Of a stretch of 25,095 nt of DNA, positions 1-8,210 are shown piece by piece. How positions within the stretch are numbered: position 1 is the stretch's first letter; every line of letters begins with the position of its first letter. The notes under the pieces are model-generated. The model was not told the origin of the DNA. It saw nothing but the letters and a program-made list of their open reading frames with translations, and ran no database searches. The translations under genes were made by a program, and so were the position numbers. Location of the stretch: positions 1 to 25,095 of the forward strand of contig CAZSCK010000038.1 of NCBI GenBank assembly GCA_964605385.1, given 5' to 3'. The stretch is from JAGLTQ01 sp964605385. Its GTDB lineage: Bacteria; Pseudomonadota; Gammaproteobacteria; UBA6429; Thiohalophilaceae.

Positions 1-1586
1 TGCATATTACCAAAGGTATTTTTTAACGGCTTTAAAGTATGCCCAAGCTCTTTTAATATTCTCTGAGTTTTATCCGAGAAAGTATTAGGTTCGTGTTGAA
101 TCACATCAGGTAAATACTGGTGATGATAACGCGGTAAATTAACGACATCACTGGCACTTTTACCCTCTATTGTTGCAAGGATCCCATGTAATACCATGGT
201 AATAATTCGACTGCCACCGGGTGTGCCGATGATCGCAAGCTTATCTTCACTTTCAATAAAGGTAGGGCTCATACTGGATAACATACGTTTACCCGGCTCG
301 ATTGCATTCGCTTCTGCACCTACTAAACCGTACACGTTCGGGACACCCGGTTTGGCCGAGAAGTCATCCATTTCATCATTCAATAACACACCTGTACCAG
401 TGGCAACAAAACCGGAACCAAATGGATAATTAACCGATAACGTTGCCGAGACGCGGTTACCTTGTTTATCTAAAATTGAAAAATGTGTTGTATGATTACC
501 ACCCGAGGTATCTGCTACGCCTTTTAAACTACTACTCGGCGTGGCTTTTTCAAAATCAATTTTTTGCTGTAATGACTTTGCATAGCTTTTACTAATTAAT
601 TTTTTAACTGGCACATTAACAAAATCTGAGTCGCCCAAATATTCTGCACGATCACGATAAGTACGACGCATCGCTTCAACAATAATGTGTACACGATTTG
701 TTTCTGAAAGTTGTTCGATATTATAAAATGATAAAATATTCAGCATTTCAGCTAAAGCAATACCACCCGATGAAGGTGGCGCAACAGAAGTTAAACGATA
801 ACCCTGGTATTCACTCACAATTGGTTGACGTTCTTTTACTTTATATTCTTTTAAGTCTTTTAAACTCCAGATACCACCGGCTTTGTTATTACTGCTTACT
901 AATTTTTTTGCTACTTCACCAGCATAAAAACCTTTATGTCCATAGCTCGCTATTAATTTTAAAGTCTTTGCTAATTCAGTTTGTTTGATAACATAACCTA
1001 ACGGTGCAACCTTACTATCCTTTAAAAAAATCTTTGCGGCATCTTTTGATGCTTGTAAAGCCTTTAAACGAAAACCTGACATACGCCGGTAATGTTCTGT
1101 TACCACAAATCCTTTTTCTGCGGCACGAATAGCCGGAGCCAATGTTTCTTTTAAAGATAAACGTCCATATTTTTTTGCAATATGTACAAGTGCAGCAGGC
1201 TCACCGGGTATAGCCGCAGCCAAAGCACCATTAACAGACAAGCCAGGGACAACATTGCCCTTTTTATCCAAATACATATTTCGTGTTGCTTTCAATGGTG
1301 CAACTTCACGACCATCGATCATAATATCTTTTTTATTTTTATTGACATGTAATAACCAAAAACCACCGCCGCCAAGACCCGAGCTATAAGGCTCAACAAC
1401 GGCAAGTGTTGCACTAACAGCAACAGCGGCATCAAAAGCATTGCCACCTTTTTCCAGAATTTCAAAACCGGCTTGAGTTGCAATGGGATGTGCTGAAGCA
1501 ATCGCAGCTTGTGAAGGATTGTTTTCGGATGCAAACAGTGCTGAAGAAAAAATAAGAAATGAAAATATAAGACTGACTTTAGACAT
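1..1586 (-). CDS. ggt: Gamma-glutamyltransferase, partial (C-terminal end outside window)
   Basis: This enzyme is made as a precursor, exported, and self-cleaved to hydrolyse or transfer the gamma-glutamyl group of glutathione in the periplasm. The frame is open from the ATG at 1584-1586 to the left edge, 528 residues; the family is about 580, so roughly the last 40 are missing. An AGGA ribosome site lies just upstream. Residues 1-19 are a signal peptide ending in LFA. The autocleavage motif NHTTHFS carries the nucleophile, Thr366 (codon 489-491), and the glycine-rich TPGGSRII near 215-240 is the oxyanion-hole region. The N-terminal GGNAFDAAVA and GLGGGGFWL segments are also typical. It lies after the ferredoxin terminator on the same strand, so it is probably transcribed alone. 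The family call is firm; preference for glutathione over other gamma-glutamyl compounds is inferred. Confidence 0.95.
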   Translation of the reverse strand, partial: MSKVSLIFSFLIFSSALFASENNPSQAAIASAHPIATQAGFEILEKGGNAFDAAVAVSATLAVVEPYSSGLGGGGFWLLHVNKNKKDIMIDGREVAPLKATRNMYLDKKGNVVPGLSVNGALAAAIPGEPAALVHIAKKYGRLSLKETLAPAIRAAEKGFVVTEHYRRMSGFRLKALQASKDAAKIFLKDSKVAPLGYVIKQTELAKTLKLIASYGHKGFYAGEVAKKLVSSNNKAGGIWSLKDLKEYKVKERQPIVSEYQGYRLTSVAPPSSGGIALAEMLNILSFYNIEQLSETNRVHIIVEAMRRTYRDRAEYLGDSDFVNVPVKKLISKSYAKSLQQKIDFEKATPSSSLKGVADTSGGNHTTHFSILDKQGNRVSATLSVNYPFGSGFVATGTGVLLNDEMDDFSAKPGVPNVYGLVGAEANAIEPGKRMLSSMSPTFIESEDKLAIIGTPGGSRIITMVLHGILATIEGKSASDVVNLPRYHHQYLPDVIQHEPNTFSDKTQRILKELGHTLKPLKNTFGNM

Positions 1587-1606
1587 AAATTTTCCTAAGT
1601 AACTCA

Positions 1607-1701
1607 GTCATTGCGAGTGAATAACATGACCGCGGCAACCCCGTAATAAATCGCTCTTTTTAGGAGATTGCTTCGCCAGAAAAGCCATGGCTCGCAATGA
1701 C
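1607..1701. repeat. Palindromic extragenic repeat with GTCATTGCGAG termini
   Basis: Perfect 11-bp inverted ends, GTCATTGCGAG at 1607-1617 and CTCGCAATGAC at 1691-1701, enclose about 73 bp that includes GAGATTGCTTCGCC. Elements with these ends and an internal AGATTGCTTCG segment are a familiar kind of dispersed bacterial palindromic repeat. It lies between the ferredoxin terminator and ggt. No transposase is present. Confidence 0.7.
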
Positions 1702-1732
1702 GTAAGGGTGTCATTGTATAATGATAAAGCAC

Positions 1733-1757
1733 AAAAAAGCCTCTTAACGAGGCTTTC
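1733..1757 (-). terminator. Rho-independent terminator after the ferredoxin gene
   Basis: Read on the minus strand, the sequence forms a stem of AAAGCCTC and GAGGCTTT with a short loop, followed by a run of six T. It lies 11 bases beyond the ferredoxin stop codon and separates it from ggt. Confidence 0.85.
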
Positions 1758-1767
1758 ATATTATTCT

Positions 1768-2016
1768 TTATTCCGCTACTAACTTCTCATATTTTAGCTG
1801 AAGCGTTTCTTTTGATTCTTCGTTATCCGGATCAACCAAAATACAATCGACCGGACAAACATCTATACAGGTTGGCTCATCAAAATGACCTACACATTCA
1901 GTACATAAGCTTGGATCGATTTCATAAATCTCATCACCTTGAGTGATAGCACCATTTGGGCACTCAGGCTCACAAACATCACAATTTATACATTCATCAT
2001 TAATCAGGAGAGACAT
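1768..2016 (-). CDS. YfhL-type 2[4Fe-4S] ferredoxin
   Basis: This is a small soluble electron carrier of 82 residues. The first cluster motif is C9-x2-C12-x2-C15-x3-C19-P. The second is C38-x2-C41-x8-C50-x3-C54-P, with an extra C58. The eight-residue insertion between the second and third cysteines of motif two, and the C-terminal helix, are typical of the Allochromatium/YfhL ferredoxins. The acidic C-terminal half suggests a low-potential donor, but the partner is unknown. A GGAG ribosome site precedes the ATG. It follows coaD by 56 bases on the same strand, an arrangement common in gammaproteobacteria, and ends at a clear terminator. Confidence 0.93.
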   Translation of the reverse strand: MSLLINDECINCDVCEPECPNGAITQGDEIYEIDPSLCTECVGHFDEPTCIDVCPVDCILVDPDNEESKETLQLKYEKLVAE

Positions 2017-2072
2017 GGAAAAACTCCGTTATGGGGGTTGGGCTTCAAACAACTTAAATTAAGTCGCGTATA

Positions 2073-2561
2073 TTAGCGTATTCTGTTGTTTAATGCAGTA
2101 GCAACTTGCTCATGTACAAATGGCGAAACATCGCCGCCTAAAGACGCTATTTCCCGCACTAAACTGGAGGAAATGTAGCTATATTGCTCGGCTGGGGTTA
2201 AAAACAGGGTTTCAATCTTCTCATTTAGGTGACGATTCATGCTCGCGAGCTGAAATTCATACTCAAAATCCGAAACGGCACGTAAACCACGTAAAATCAC
2301 CTGGGCATTCTGATTTTTCACAAAATCGACCAAAAGCCCGTCAAACTGAATAACCTCAACATTCGGCATATCCGCCAACACATCTTTCGCCAGAGAAACG
2401 CGCTCATCGACGCTAAAAACGGACTTCTTAGCGCCACTTTGACCACCCGTTGCAACTGCCAGAATTACACGATCAAAAATACGTGCTGCGCGCTGAACCA
2501 GATCGCTGTGTCCATTTGTAATGGGATCAAATGTGCCTGGATAAACTGCGGTTATTTTCAC
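2073..2561 (-). CDS. coaD: Phosphopantetheine adenylyltransferase
   Basis: CoaD transfers AMP from ATP to 4'-phosphopantetheine to make dephospho-CoA, the fourth step of coenzyme A synthesis in the cytoplasm. The 162-residue length matches the bacterial family. The nucleotidyltransferase motif GTFDPITNGH is at residues 9-18, and the second nucleotide-binding motif YSYISSSLVRE is near 127-137. The central VKNQNAQVILRGLRAVSDFEYEF segment, seen here in part as RGLRAVSDFEYE, is highly conserved in CoaD. It lies between rsmD and the ferredoxin gene, its usual setting. The intergenic stretch upstream holds a large palindromic repeat, so it may have its own promoter. Confidence 0.97.
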   Translation of the reverse strand: MKITAVYPGTFDPITNGHSDLVQRAARIFDRVILAVATGGQSGAKKSVFSVDERVSLAKDVLADMPNVEVIQFDGLLVDFVKNQNAQVILRGLRAVSDFEYEFQLASMNRHLNEKIETLFLTPAEQYSYISSSLVREIASLGGDVSPFVHEQVATALNNRIR

Positions 2562-2651
2562 TGTGGGAAGCCTTTTTCAAAATCATTTAATATAGACATT
2601 TTAGCGTATTGTTTGGCTGAATTTGCACTTTATGTACCTATTTTTAATGAT

Positions 2652-2695
2652 TTTGATACGCAAAAATTGCGTGTGTATCTTGTTTGATACGCAAA
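2652..2695. repeat. 13-bp direct repeats flanking an imperfect hairpin
   Basis: TTTGATACGCAAA occurs exactly at 2652-2664 and again at 2683-2695. The bases between them (TTGCG then TGTATC) can pair imperfectly with the first copy. The pair adjoins the larger palindromic repeat at 2743-2824, so both may belong to one composite element filling most of the 269-bp rsmD-coaD gap. Confidence 0.6.
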
Positions 2696-2742
2696 TTCTG
2701 GCTTAGGTGGATATCTGTTAGCGCTGCGTCGGCCTGAAGTAT

Positions 2743-2824
2743 GTAGCCTAGATGAAATGAAATGTAATCCGGGGAAAGTTAATACCTTATCATCCCGAAT
2801 TCCGCTACGCTTCATCCAGACTAC
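2743..2824. repeat. 82-bp palindromic extragenic repeat (GTAGCC... type)
   Basis: The left arm begins GTAGCCTAGATGAA at 2743. The right arm, CCGCTACGCTTCATCCAGAC within 2794-2824, is its imperfect reverse complement, with about 22 of 31 positions matching and mostly transition mismatches. The GTAGCC-GGATGAA...ATCCGGG pattern is a recurrent dispersed palindrome in gammaproteobacterial genomes. It starts 6 bases beyond the rsmD stop, so rsmD transcripts would carry it as a 3' hairpin. Confidence 0.7.
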
Positions 2825-2830
2825 AAAAAA

Positions 2831-3412
2831 TTAACATCGCTGGAATAAAAAATAATTCACTTCACCAGCGGTTTTTTCTTTTAGTTGTTTCCAATTTTCC
2901 GGTAATTCCGGCAATGATTGACGTTTTTCAATTTCTAAATACAACATTGCATTATCAGCAAGCCAACCATTCGCTTCTAATAACGGTACAACCTTTTGCA
3001 TAAAATCTAAATGATAAGGTGGGTCAAGAAAAACCAGGTCATATATCCTGGCTTCCGTGTTTATAAAATTATCATGGCTTAAAAATTTAACACCATCCAT
3101 TTGTAAAACTTCAGCTTTGTCATTTGCATTTAATAATTCCAGGTGATCTTGCAAGGTCTGAATCACTTTTTTATGGCTATCAACAAAAGTAGTAAATGCT
3201 GCACCGCGTGACAAAGCTTCTAAACCCAACGCACCACTGCCGGCAAATAAATCCAGACAACGTGCGCCATGGATCATTGGTGCTAACCAATTAAAAATTG
3301 TTTCACGAACACGATCAGGAGTCGGTCTTAAATTTGGCGCATCGGGAAAACGAAGTTTCCGCCCACGCCATTCGCCACCAATAATACGAAGTTGATTGAA
3401 ATCTTTAACCAT
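2831..3412 (-). CDS. rsmD: 16S rRNA (guanine966-N2)-methyltransferase RsmD
   Basis: RsmD methylates G966 of 16S rRNA in the assembled small subunit, using S-adenosylmethionine. The 193 residues start with the typical IIGGEWRGRKL, followed by LRPTPDRVRETIFNWL. The SAM-binding motif I, LDLFAGSGALGLEALSRGA, begins at residue 53. The catalytic DPPY motif lies near residue 130. The start ATG at 3410-3412 is five bases downstream of the stop of the M16 gene, so the two are almost certainly cotranscribed. Placement next to coaD and near ftsY is the conserved gammaproteobacterial order. Confidence 0.96.
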   Translation of the reverse strand: MVKDFNQLRIIGGEWRGRKLRFPDAPNLRPTPDRVRETIFNWLAPMIHGARCLDLFAGSGALGLEALSRGAAFTTFVDSHKKVIQTLQDHLELLNANDKAEVLQMDGVKFLSHDNFINTEARIYDLVFLDPPYHLDFMQKVVPLLEANGWLADNAMLYLEIEKRQSLPELPENWKQLKEKTAGEVNYFLFQRC

Positions 3413-3417
3413 TATAT

Positions 3418-4800
3418 TTAATTAGAACTTTCTTTTGTTCCGACTGTAACAGTAAACATTTTTTCCGGATTTATACGGCGTTTTAATGTTTCTTTAATCT
3501 GCGCCAGACTCACTGCTTCAATATTCTTATTGAAATCTTTTAAATAACTCAAAGGAAGTTTATAAAAACCAATCATCGCTATATAACCGGAAATATCACT
3601 GTTGCTATCAATACGTAATGGGAAACCACCGGTAATATTTTTCTTTGAATGCAACAATTCTTTTTCTGTTGGGCCATTCTCAATATAATCATTTAGCGTT
3701 TCTTTTAAAACTTTCATCGCTTCATCTGTTTGTTTATTACTGGTTTGCATGCCAATAATAAAAGGGCCACGTCGTAATAAAGGCACAAAGTAGCTATAGC
3801 TACTGTAGGCAAGACCGCGCTTCTCACGAATCTCTTCCATTATTCGAGAACCAAAACCACTACCACCTAAGATATGATTTGCTACATAAAGCGTAAAATA
3901 ATCTTTATCTTTTCGATATATGCCTGGCTGCCCCATAATAATATGAGTTTGAGAAGAAGGAAATTCATGATGAACGGAGGATGCTGCAAGCAGATCTTTT
4001 ACTACAGGTAACTCTGCGGCCACTTCACCAGCAGGTAACTTTCCTACTATTTCCTCAGCGAGAGACTCTGCTTTTTTTCTATCAACATCGCCGACTATTG
4101 TTACTAATGCATTTTTTGCCACGTAGTACTTTTTATAAAACTTAACTAAATCCTGGCGACTTAATTTTTTTATACTTTCTTCTGTTCCAATTCCGGGTAA
4201 AGCATAAGGGTGATTTCCAAATAATCCTTTATAAAATTTCTCACTCGCAATGGTTCCTGGTGATTGCTTGCGTCCTTCAAAACTGATTAACCGTTGTTTT
4301 TTTACTCGATCAAATTCTTTCTTGTCAAAGGTAGGCGCATTAATTATTGCTTGCATCGTAGTAACAGATTTCGTTAACCATTTATCATCTGTTAACGTTC
4401 TTAAGCTTATTTCAGCGTTATCTTTTGATGCACCTGCACTAAAACGTGCACCAACACTATCAAAACGATCTGAAATATCGTCAACAGTTAATATTTTGTT
4501 GCCTAGTTTTGCACCATGACTCAATAAGCTATTTGTTAAACTTGCGATTCCCGGCTTGTTATCATCGCGAACACTGCCCGCATCAAAAATAGCCTGAATA
4601 TCAACCATAGGTAATTCCGGCGCATACACATACAAAACTCTCACACCATTTTGGGTTTTCCATTCCTGAATATTTACTGTCTTGCTGGATTCAGTTGAGC
4701 TAACTTCTTTTGATGCTGAGTCGGGTAGAAAAATAAAAATTAATGCTGCAATAATAACGAGCGCATAAATAATTAAAGCTTTTTTATTTGTAGGTAACAT
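3418..4800 (-). CDS. M16 peptidase-like protein without the zinc motif
   Basis: This is a 460-residue member of the M16 (pitrilysin / processing peptidase) family. A single hydrophobic segment at about residues 9-25 anchors or exports it. Two M16 halves are recognisable. Where the active partner has HVLEH, this protein has LTNSL in GIASLTNSLLSHGA, so none of the HxxEH residues remain. The C-terminal half keeps GSGFGSRIMEEIREKRGLAY, a glycine-rich and R/Y-containing region used for substrate binding in non-catalytic subunits. It follows the active M16 gene with a gap of 37 bases. The likely role is the non-catalytic half of a heterodimeric envelope peptidase. The substrate is unknown. Confidence 0.9.
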   Translation of the reverse strand: MLPTNKKALIIYALVIIAALIFIFLPDSASKEVSSTESSKTVNIQEWKTQNGVRVLYVYAPELPMVDIQAIFDAGSVRDDNKPGIASLTNSLLSHGAKLGNKILTVDDISDRFDSVGARFSAGASKDNAEISLRTLTDDKWLTKSVTTMQAIINAPTFDKKEFDRVKKQRLISFEGRKQSPGTIASEKFYKGLFGNHPYALPGIGTEESIKKLSRQDLVKFYKKYYVAKNALVTIVGDVDRKKAESLAEEIVGKLPAGEVAAELPVVKDLLAASSVHHEFPSSQTHIIMGQPGIYRKDKDYFTLYVANHILGGSGFGSRIMEEIREKRGLAYSSYSYFVPLLRRGPFIIGMQTSNKQTDEAMKVLKETLNDYIENGPTEKELLHSKKNITGGFPLRIDSNSDISGYIAMIGFYKLPLSYLKDFNKNIEAVSLAQIKETLKRRINPEKMFTVTVGTKESSN

Positions 4801-4837
4801 TTCTGTACTCTTTGTGATGTTCTTAAATTAGTTTTTA

Positions 4838-6214
4838 TTAATGACGACCAGCAGAAGTGGCTCGACGTTTTTTCGTGGTTAACGGTTGAGGGTCTAATAC
4901 CGCAACCGTTAAAGTATCTTTAACCAGGTATTTTTTTGCCACTTTTTGAATTTGCTCTGCTGTTACCTGGCGAATGCGTTTTGTATATTCATCATTCAAA
5001 CGCCAGTCCAGTCCAACTGTTTCTAACATGCCAATTTGCATCGCCTGATAAAAAACAGAATCTTTCTCATAAACTTTTTCTGCTATTGCTTGCGCTTTGA
5101 TTCGTTCCAGTTCTTTTGTCGTCACAAGCTCTTGTTTTATTTTTTCAATCTCTTTGTTAATCGCGGCTTCCAACTGCTCAACGGTATAACCTGCAGCTGG
5201 CGTACCATCAATTAAAAACAATTCATCTAAACGTGAAAATAATCCGTAACCCGTATCTGCACTTACTGCGATTTGTTGTTTACGAACCAACGATTTAGAA
5301 AAACGAGAACTACTTCCGCCGCTTAATACATAAGCTAAAACATCTAAAGCAAAGGGTTCCCAATCTTCTTTTGCTGTTTTGTATGACGGAACTTTATAGC
5401 CCATCACCATATACGGTAAACGTGCCGGTGCCTTAACAGTAATGCGGCGCTCACCTTTTTGCTCTGCATCTAAACGTGGTTTTGTTGCAGAAATATTTGA
5501 AGGCTTGAGTTTAGCAAAATATTTTTTTGCCAGTTCAAATACATCTGCAGCATTAACATCACCTACAACAACCAGGGTGGCATTGTTTGGCGCATAAAAC
5601 TTTTCATACCACTCTCTAAGATCAGACACCTGCATATTTTCTAAATCATTCATCCAGCCAATAATCGGTTGGTTATAAGGATTATTTGTAAATGCGGTAG
5701 CATAAAATTGCTCTGAGGTTAACGCGCTGGCTTTATCTTCTGTGCGCATACGACGTTCTTCCATTACCACTGCGACTTCTTTTTTAAATTCTTCTTCAGG
5801 TAAAGTCAGGTTGCGCATACGATCTGCTTCCATTTCAAAACTGACTTTTAAACGGCTTTTTTCTAACTGTTGAAAATAAGCAGTAAAATCTTTACCGGTG
5901 AAGGCATTTTCACGTCCACCATTTTCAGCAATAATGCGCGAAAATTCACCGGAGGCATGTTTTTTAGTGCCTTTGAACATCATATGTTCTAAAACATGTG
6001 AAACCCCGGTAATACCGCTGTGCTCATAACTACTGCCCACTTTATACCAAACCTGAGAAACAATAACGGGCGCTCGATGATCCTCTTTAACCAGCACTTT
6101 CATGCCGTTAGCCATTTTAAATTCATGAACTTCGCCTGACGCAGCGAAAGCCAGGTTAGCAACAAATACACTTGCTACCACCAATTGCAGATAACCCAAT
6201 AACCGTATTCTCAT
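4838..6214 (-). CDS. M16 zinc peptidase, exported, catalytic partner
   Basis: This is a zinc metallopeptidase of family M16. I chose the ATG at 6212-6214, giving 458 residues, because AAAGGA lies at good spacing before it and the protein then begins with a normal signal peptide (residues 1-24, ending AFA). A GTG 39 bases upstream would add a charged leader and lacks support. The inverted zinc motif HVLEH is at residues 73-77. The third ligand is expected in the later VVMEERRMR segment, and a GGSSSRF segment lies in the C-terminal half. It is the first gene of a minus-strand run with the inactive M16 protein, rsmD and coaD, and is divergent from ftsY. It probably pairs with the next gene product in the periplasm; the substrate is unknown. 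Confidence 0.92.
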   Translation of the reverse strand: MRIRLLGYLQLVVASVFVANLAFAASGEVHEFKMANGMKVLVKEDHRAPVIVSQVWYKVGSSYEHSGITGVSHVLEHMMFKGTKKHASGEFSRIIAENGGRENAFTGKDFTAYFQQLEKSRLKVSFEMEADRMRNLTLPEEEFKKEVAVVMEERRMRTEDKASALTSEQFYATAFTNNPYNQPIIGWMNDLENMQVSDLREWYEKFYAPNNATLVVVGDVNAADVFELAKKYFAKLKPSNISATKPRLDAEQKGERRITVKAPARLPYMVMGYKVPSYKTAKEDWEPFALDVLAYVLSGGSSSRFSKSLVRKQQIAVSADTGYGLFSRLDELFLIDGTPAAGYTVEQLEAAINKEIEKIKQELVTTKELERIKAQAIAEKVYEKDSVFYQAMQIGMLETVGLDWRLNDEYTKRIRQVTAEQIQKVAKKYLVKDTLTVAVLDPQPLTTKKRRATSAGRH

Positions 6215-6263
6215 TAAATCTTTTCCTTTTGTTACTTTATATTTAACCACCACCCTTTTACCT

Positions 6264-6284
6264 CGTCATTACGAAGGAATGACG
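6264..6284. repeat. Short palindrome CGTCATT-N7-AATGACG
   Basis: Perfect 7-bp inverted arms lie at 6264-6270 and 6278-6284 in the 142-bp divergent region between the M16 gene and ftsY. The GTCATT ends resemble those of the element at 1607-1701, so it may be a reduced copy of the same repeat family. It could also act as an operator for the divergent promoters, but nothing in the sequence decides this. Confidence 0.55.
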
Positions 6285-6356
6285 GAGGGGCAAGTAAATG
6301 ATAGGATAGCCTTTTATTTAACCTATTTCACAACAATTTCTACGACCGATAATTCA

Positions 6357-7448
6357 ATGTTTAGTTTCCTAAAATCAAAAAAAGATAAAAATCCTCCCTC
6401 AGGAGAACACAACAATGAAGCTGAGCACGCCGTTGAAGATACAGCTGAAAATCTCTCTGAAACTGAAAACTCTGGCGAAGAAAATAAGCAGGAACCGACT
6501 GCCGTTGAGAATAAGAAAAAACCGGGAGGCTTCTTTTCCCGACTCAAACAAGGATTAAGCCGAACTCGTCATGGCTTAACGGATGGATTAGCAAATGTCG
6601 TGCTTGGTGCAAAAACCATTGATGACGACTTAATGGAGCAAATTGAAGATCTCCTGATCACCGCCGATCTCGGTATGGAAGCTACCACTCGCATCAGCCA
6701 GAACATATTGCAAAAAATCTCACGCAACGAGTTAAAAGATCCCCAGGCATTATTCGCCTCCTTACATGACGAAATGCAGGATATTCTTAGTGCCAGCGAA
6801 CACCCACTTGTTATTCCAGAGCAAGATACTCCTTTTGTTATCCTGGTGATCGGTATTAATGGTGCGGGCAAAACCACCACTATTGGTAAAATGGCAAAAC
6901 GTCTGCAAAATGAAGGTAAATCGGTCATGTTAGCCGCAGGTGATACCTTCCGCGCCGCAGCCGTTGAACAACTCCAGGTTTGGGGTGAACGTAATGATAT
7001 TCCCGTCATCGCTCAACGTAATGGTGCCGACAGTGCCTCGGTTATTTATGATGCACTTGAATCTGCAAAATCAAGAAATATTGATGTTTTAATTGCCGAT
7101 ACCGCAGGCCGATTACATACCCAAACTAATTTAATGGAAGAATTGAAAAAAGTAAAACGGGTAATGGGCAAAATTGATAAAAACGCCCCACACGAAGTTA
7201 TGCTGGTACTCGATGCTGGAACTGGCCAAAATGCTTTAATTCAGGCTGAACAATTTCATCAAGCAATGGAAATTACCGGTGTTACCCTCACCAAACTTGA
7301 TGGCACCGCCAAAGGTGGCGTTATTTTTGCGATAGCGCATAAATTGGGTTTACCGATTCGTTTTATAGGCGTGGGTGAAGCCATTGAAGATTTACGCGTC
7401 TTTGAAGCGAATGATTTTGTTGATGCCTTGTTTGATAAAAGTGACTAA
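6357..7448 (+). CDS. ftsY: Signal recognition particle receptor FtsY
   Basis: FtsY docks the SRP-ribosome complex at the inner membrane and, with Ffh, delivers membrane proteins to the translocon in a GTP-dependent cycle. I chose the ATG at 6357, which gives the usual MFSFLKSKK start and 363 residues. The frame is open to an ATG at 6279, but the extra 26 residues look unlike FtsY and cover the palindrome. Residues 10-60 form the acidic A domain, followed by the GGFFSRLKQGLSRTR amphipathic membrane-targeting helix, then the NG GTPase domain. That domain has GINGAGKTT (G1), DTFRAAAVEQL, DTAGR (G3) and TKLDGTAKGG (G4 and closing loop). It heads the ftsY-ftsE-ftsX run. Confidence 0.97.
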   Translation: MFSFLKSKKDKNPPSGEHNNEAEHAVEDTAENLSETENSGEENKQEPTAVENKKKPGGFFSRLKQGLSRTRHGLTDGLANVVLGAKTIDDDLMEQIEDLLITADLGMEATTRISQNILQKISRNELKDPQALFASLHDEMQDILSASEHPLVIPEQDTPFVILVIGINGAGKTTTIGKMAKRLQNEGKSVMLAAGDTFRAAAVEQLQVWGERNDIPVIAQRNGADSASVIYDALESAKSRNIDVLIADTAGRLHTQTNLMEELKKVKRVMGKIDKNAPHEVMLVLDAGTGQNALIQAEQFHQAMEITGVTLTKLDGTAKGGVIFAIAHKLGLPIRFIGVGEAIEDLRVFEANDFVDALFDKSD

Positions 7449-7538
7449 ATATATTTTTCTCTTCTATCGACAAATACCTGTGTTCTTTACCCTGCCTGTG
7501 GTAAAAATAAGCTCTAATAATAATTAAATTAAAGACTT

Positions 7539-8210
7539 ATGATTCGTTTCGTTAATGCCAGTAAACGCTATAGCAGCGGCTTTGATGCACTGCAAAATGT
7601 GAGCTTTCACATGGCACCAGGGGAAATGGCTTTTTTAACCGGCCATTCAGGTGCGGGGAAAAGTTCACTGTTAAAACTTGTCGCTTTGTTAGAGCGTTCG
7701 AGTCGCGGTCAGGTCATTGTTAATAACCAAAACCTGAGTAAAGTCCCGCGCCGTCGTATCCCCTATTTTCGCCGTAACATCGGCATTATTTTTCAAGACC
7801 ACCAGCTTCTATTTGATCGTACCGTTTACGATAATGTCGCACTACCTTTAATTATTGCCGGCTTTTCACATCGAGAGATTGGTAAACGGGTTCGGGCAGC
7901 ACTGGATAAAGTTGGCTTGCTGGGTAAAGAAAAAAAATACCCCATTACATTATCTGGTGGTGAGCAACAACGTGTTGGTATTGCACGTGCCGTTGTTAAC
8001 AAGCCCCCACTTATACTTGCAGATGAACCCACTGGTAATTTAGACCCGGAACTTTCAGCCGAAATTATGAGCTTATTCCAGGACTTTAGTCATGTTGGTG
8101 TTACTGTTTTAGTTGCGACCCATGATATTGCTTTAATCTCCAGGCTTCCTCACCGTTTATTAACGCTGAAAGATGGAAAGCTTATTAATGACTCTCAGCC
8201 TGCAGCATGA
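7539..8210 (+). CDS. ftsE: Cell division ABC transporter ATP-binding protein FtsE
   Basis: FtsE is the cytoplasmic ATPase of FtsEX, which is recruited to the division ring by FtsZ and controls septal murein hydrolases through FtsX. The 223-residue length is typical. Walker A is GHSGAGKSS (35-43), the Q-loop is IIFQDHQLL (83-91), the ABC signature is LSGGEQ (138-143), Walker B is LILADEP (158-164) with Glu163 as catalytic base, and the switch histidine is in VATHD. It begins 90 bases after ftsY, and its TGA overlaps the ftsX ATG by four bases (ATGA), so the two are translationally coupled. Confidence 0.97.
   Translation: MIRFVNASKRYSSGFDALQNVSFHMAPGEMAFLTGHSGAGKSSLLKLVALLERSSRGQVIVNNQNLSKVPRRRIPYFRRNIGIIFQDHQLLFDRTVYDNVALPLIIAGFSHREIGKRVRAALDKVGLLGKEKKYPITLSGGEQQRVGIARAVVNKPPLILADEPTGNLDPELSAEIMSLFQDFSHVGVTVLVATHDIALISRLPHRLLTLKDGKLINDSQPAA

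Noticed and set aside
6215..6253. GTG start that would add 13 residues to the catalytic M16 protein.
   Set aside because: The ATG at 6214 has a good ribosome site and gives a clean signal peptide; the extension is charged and unlike the family.
6279..6356. Upstream ATG extending FtsY by 26 residues.
   Set aside because: The extension overlaps the palindrome at 6264-6284 and does not resemble FtsY; MFSFLKSKK at 6357 is the typical start.
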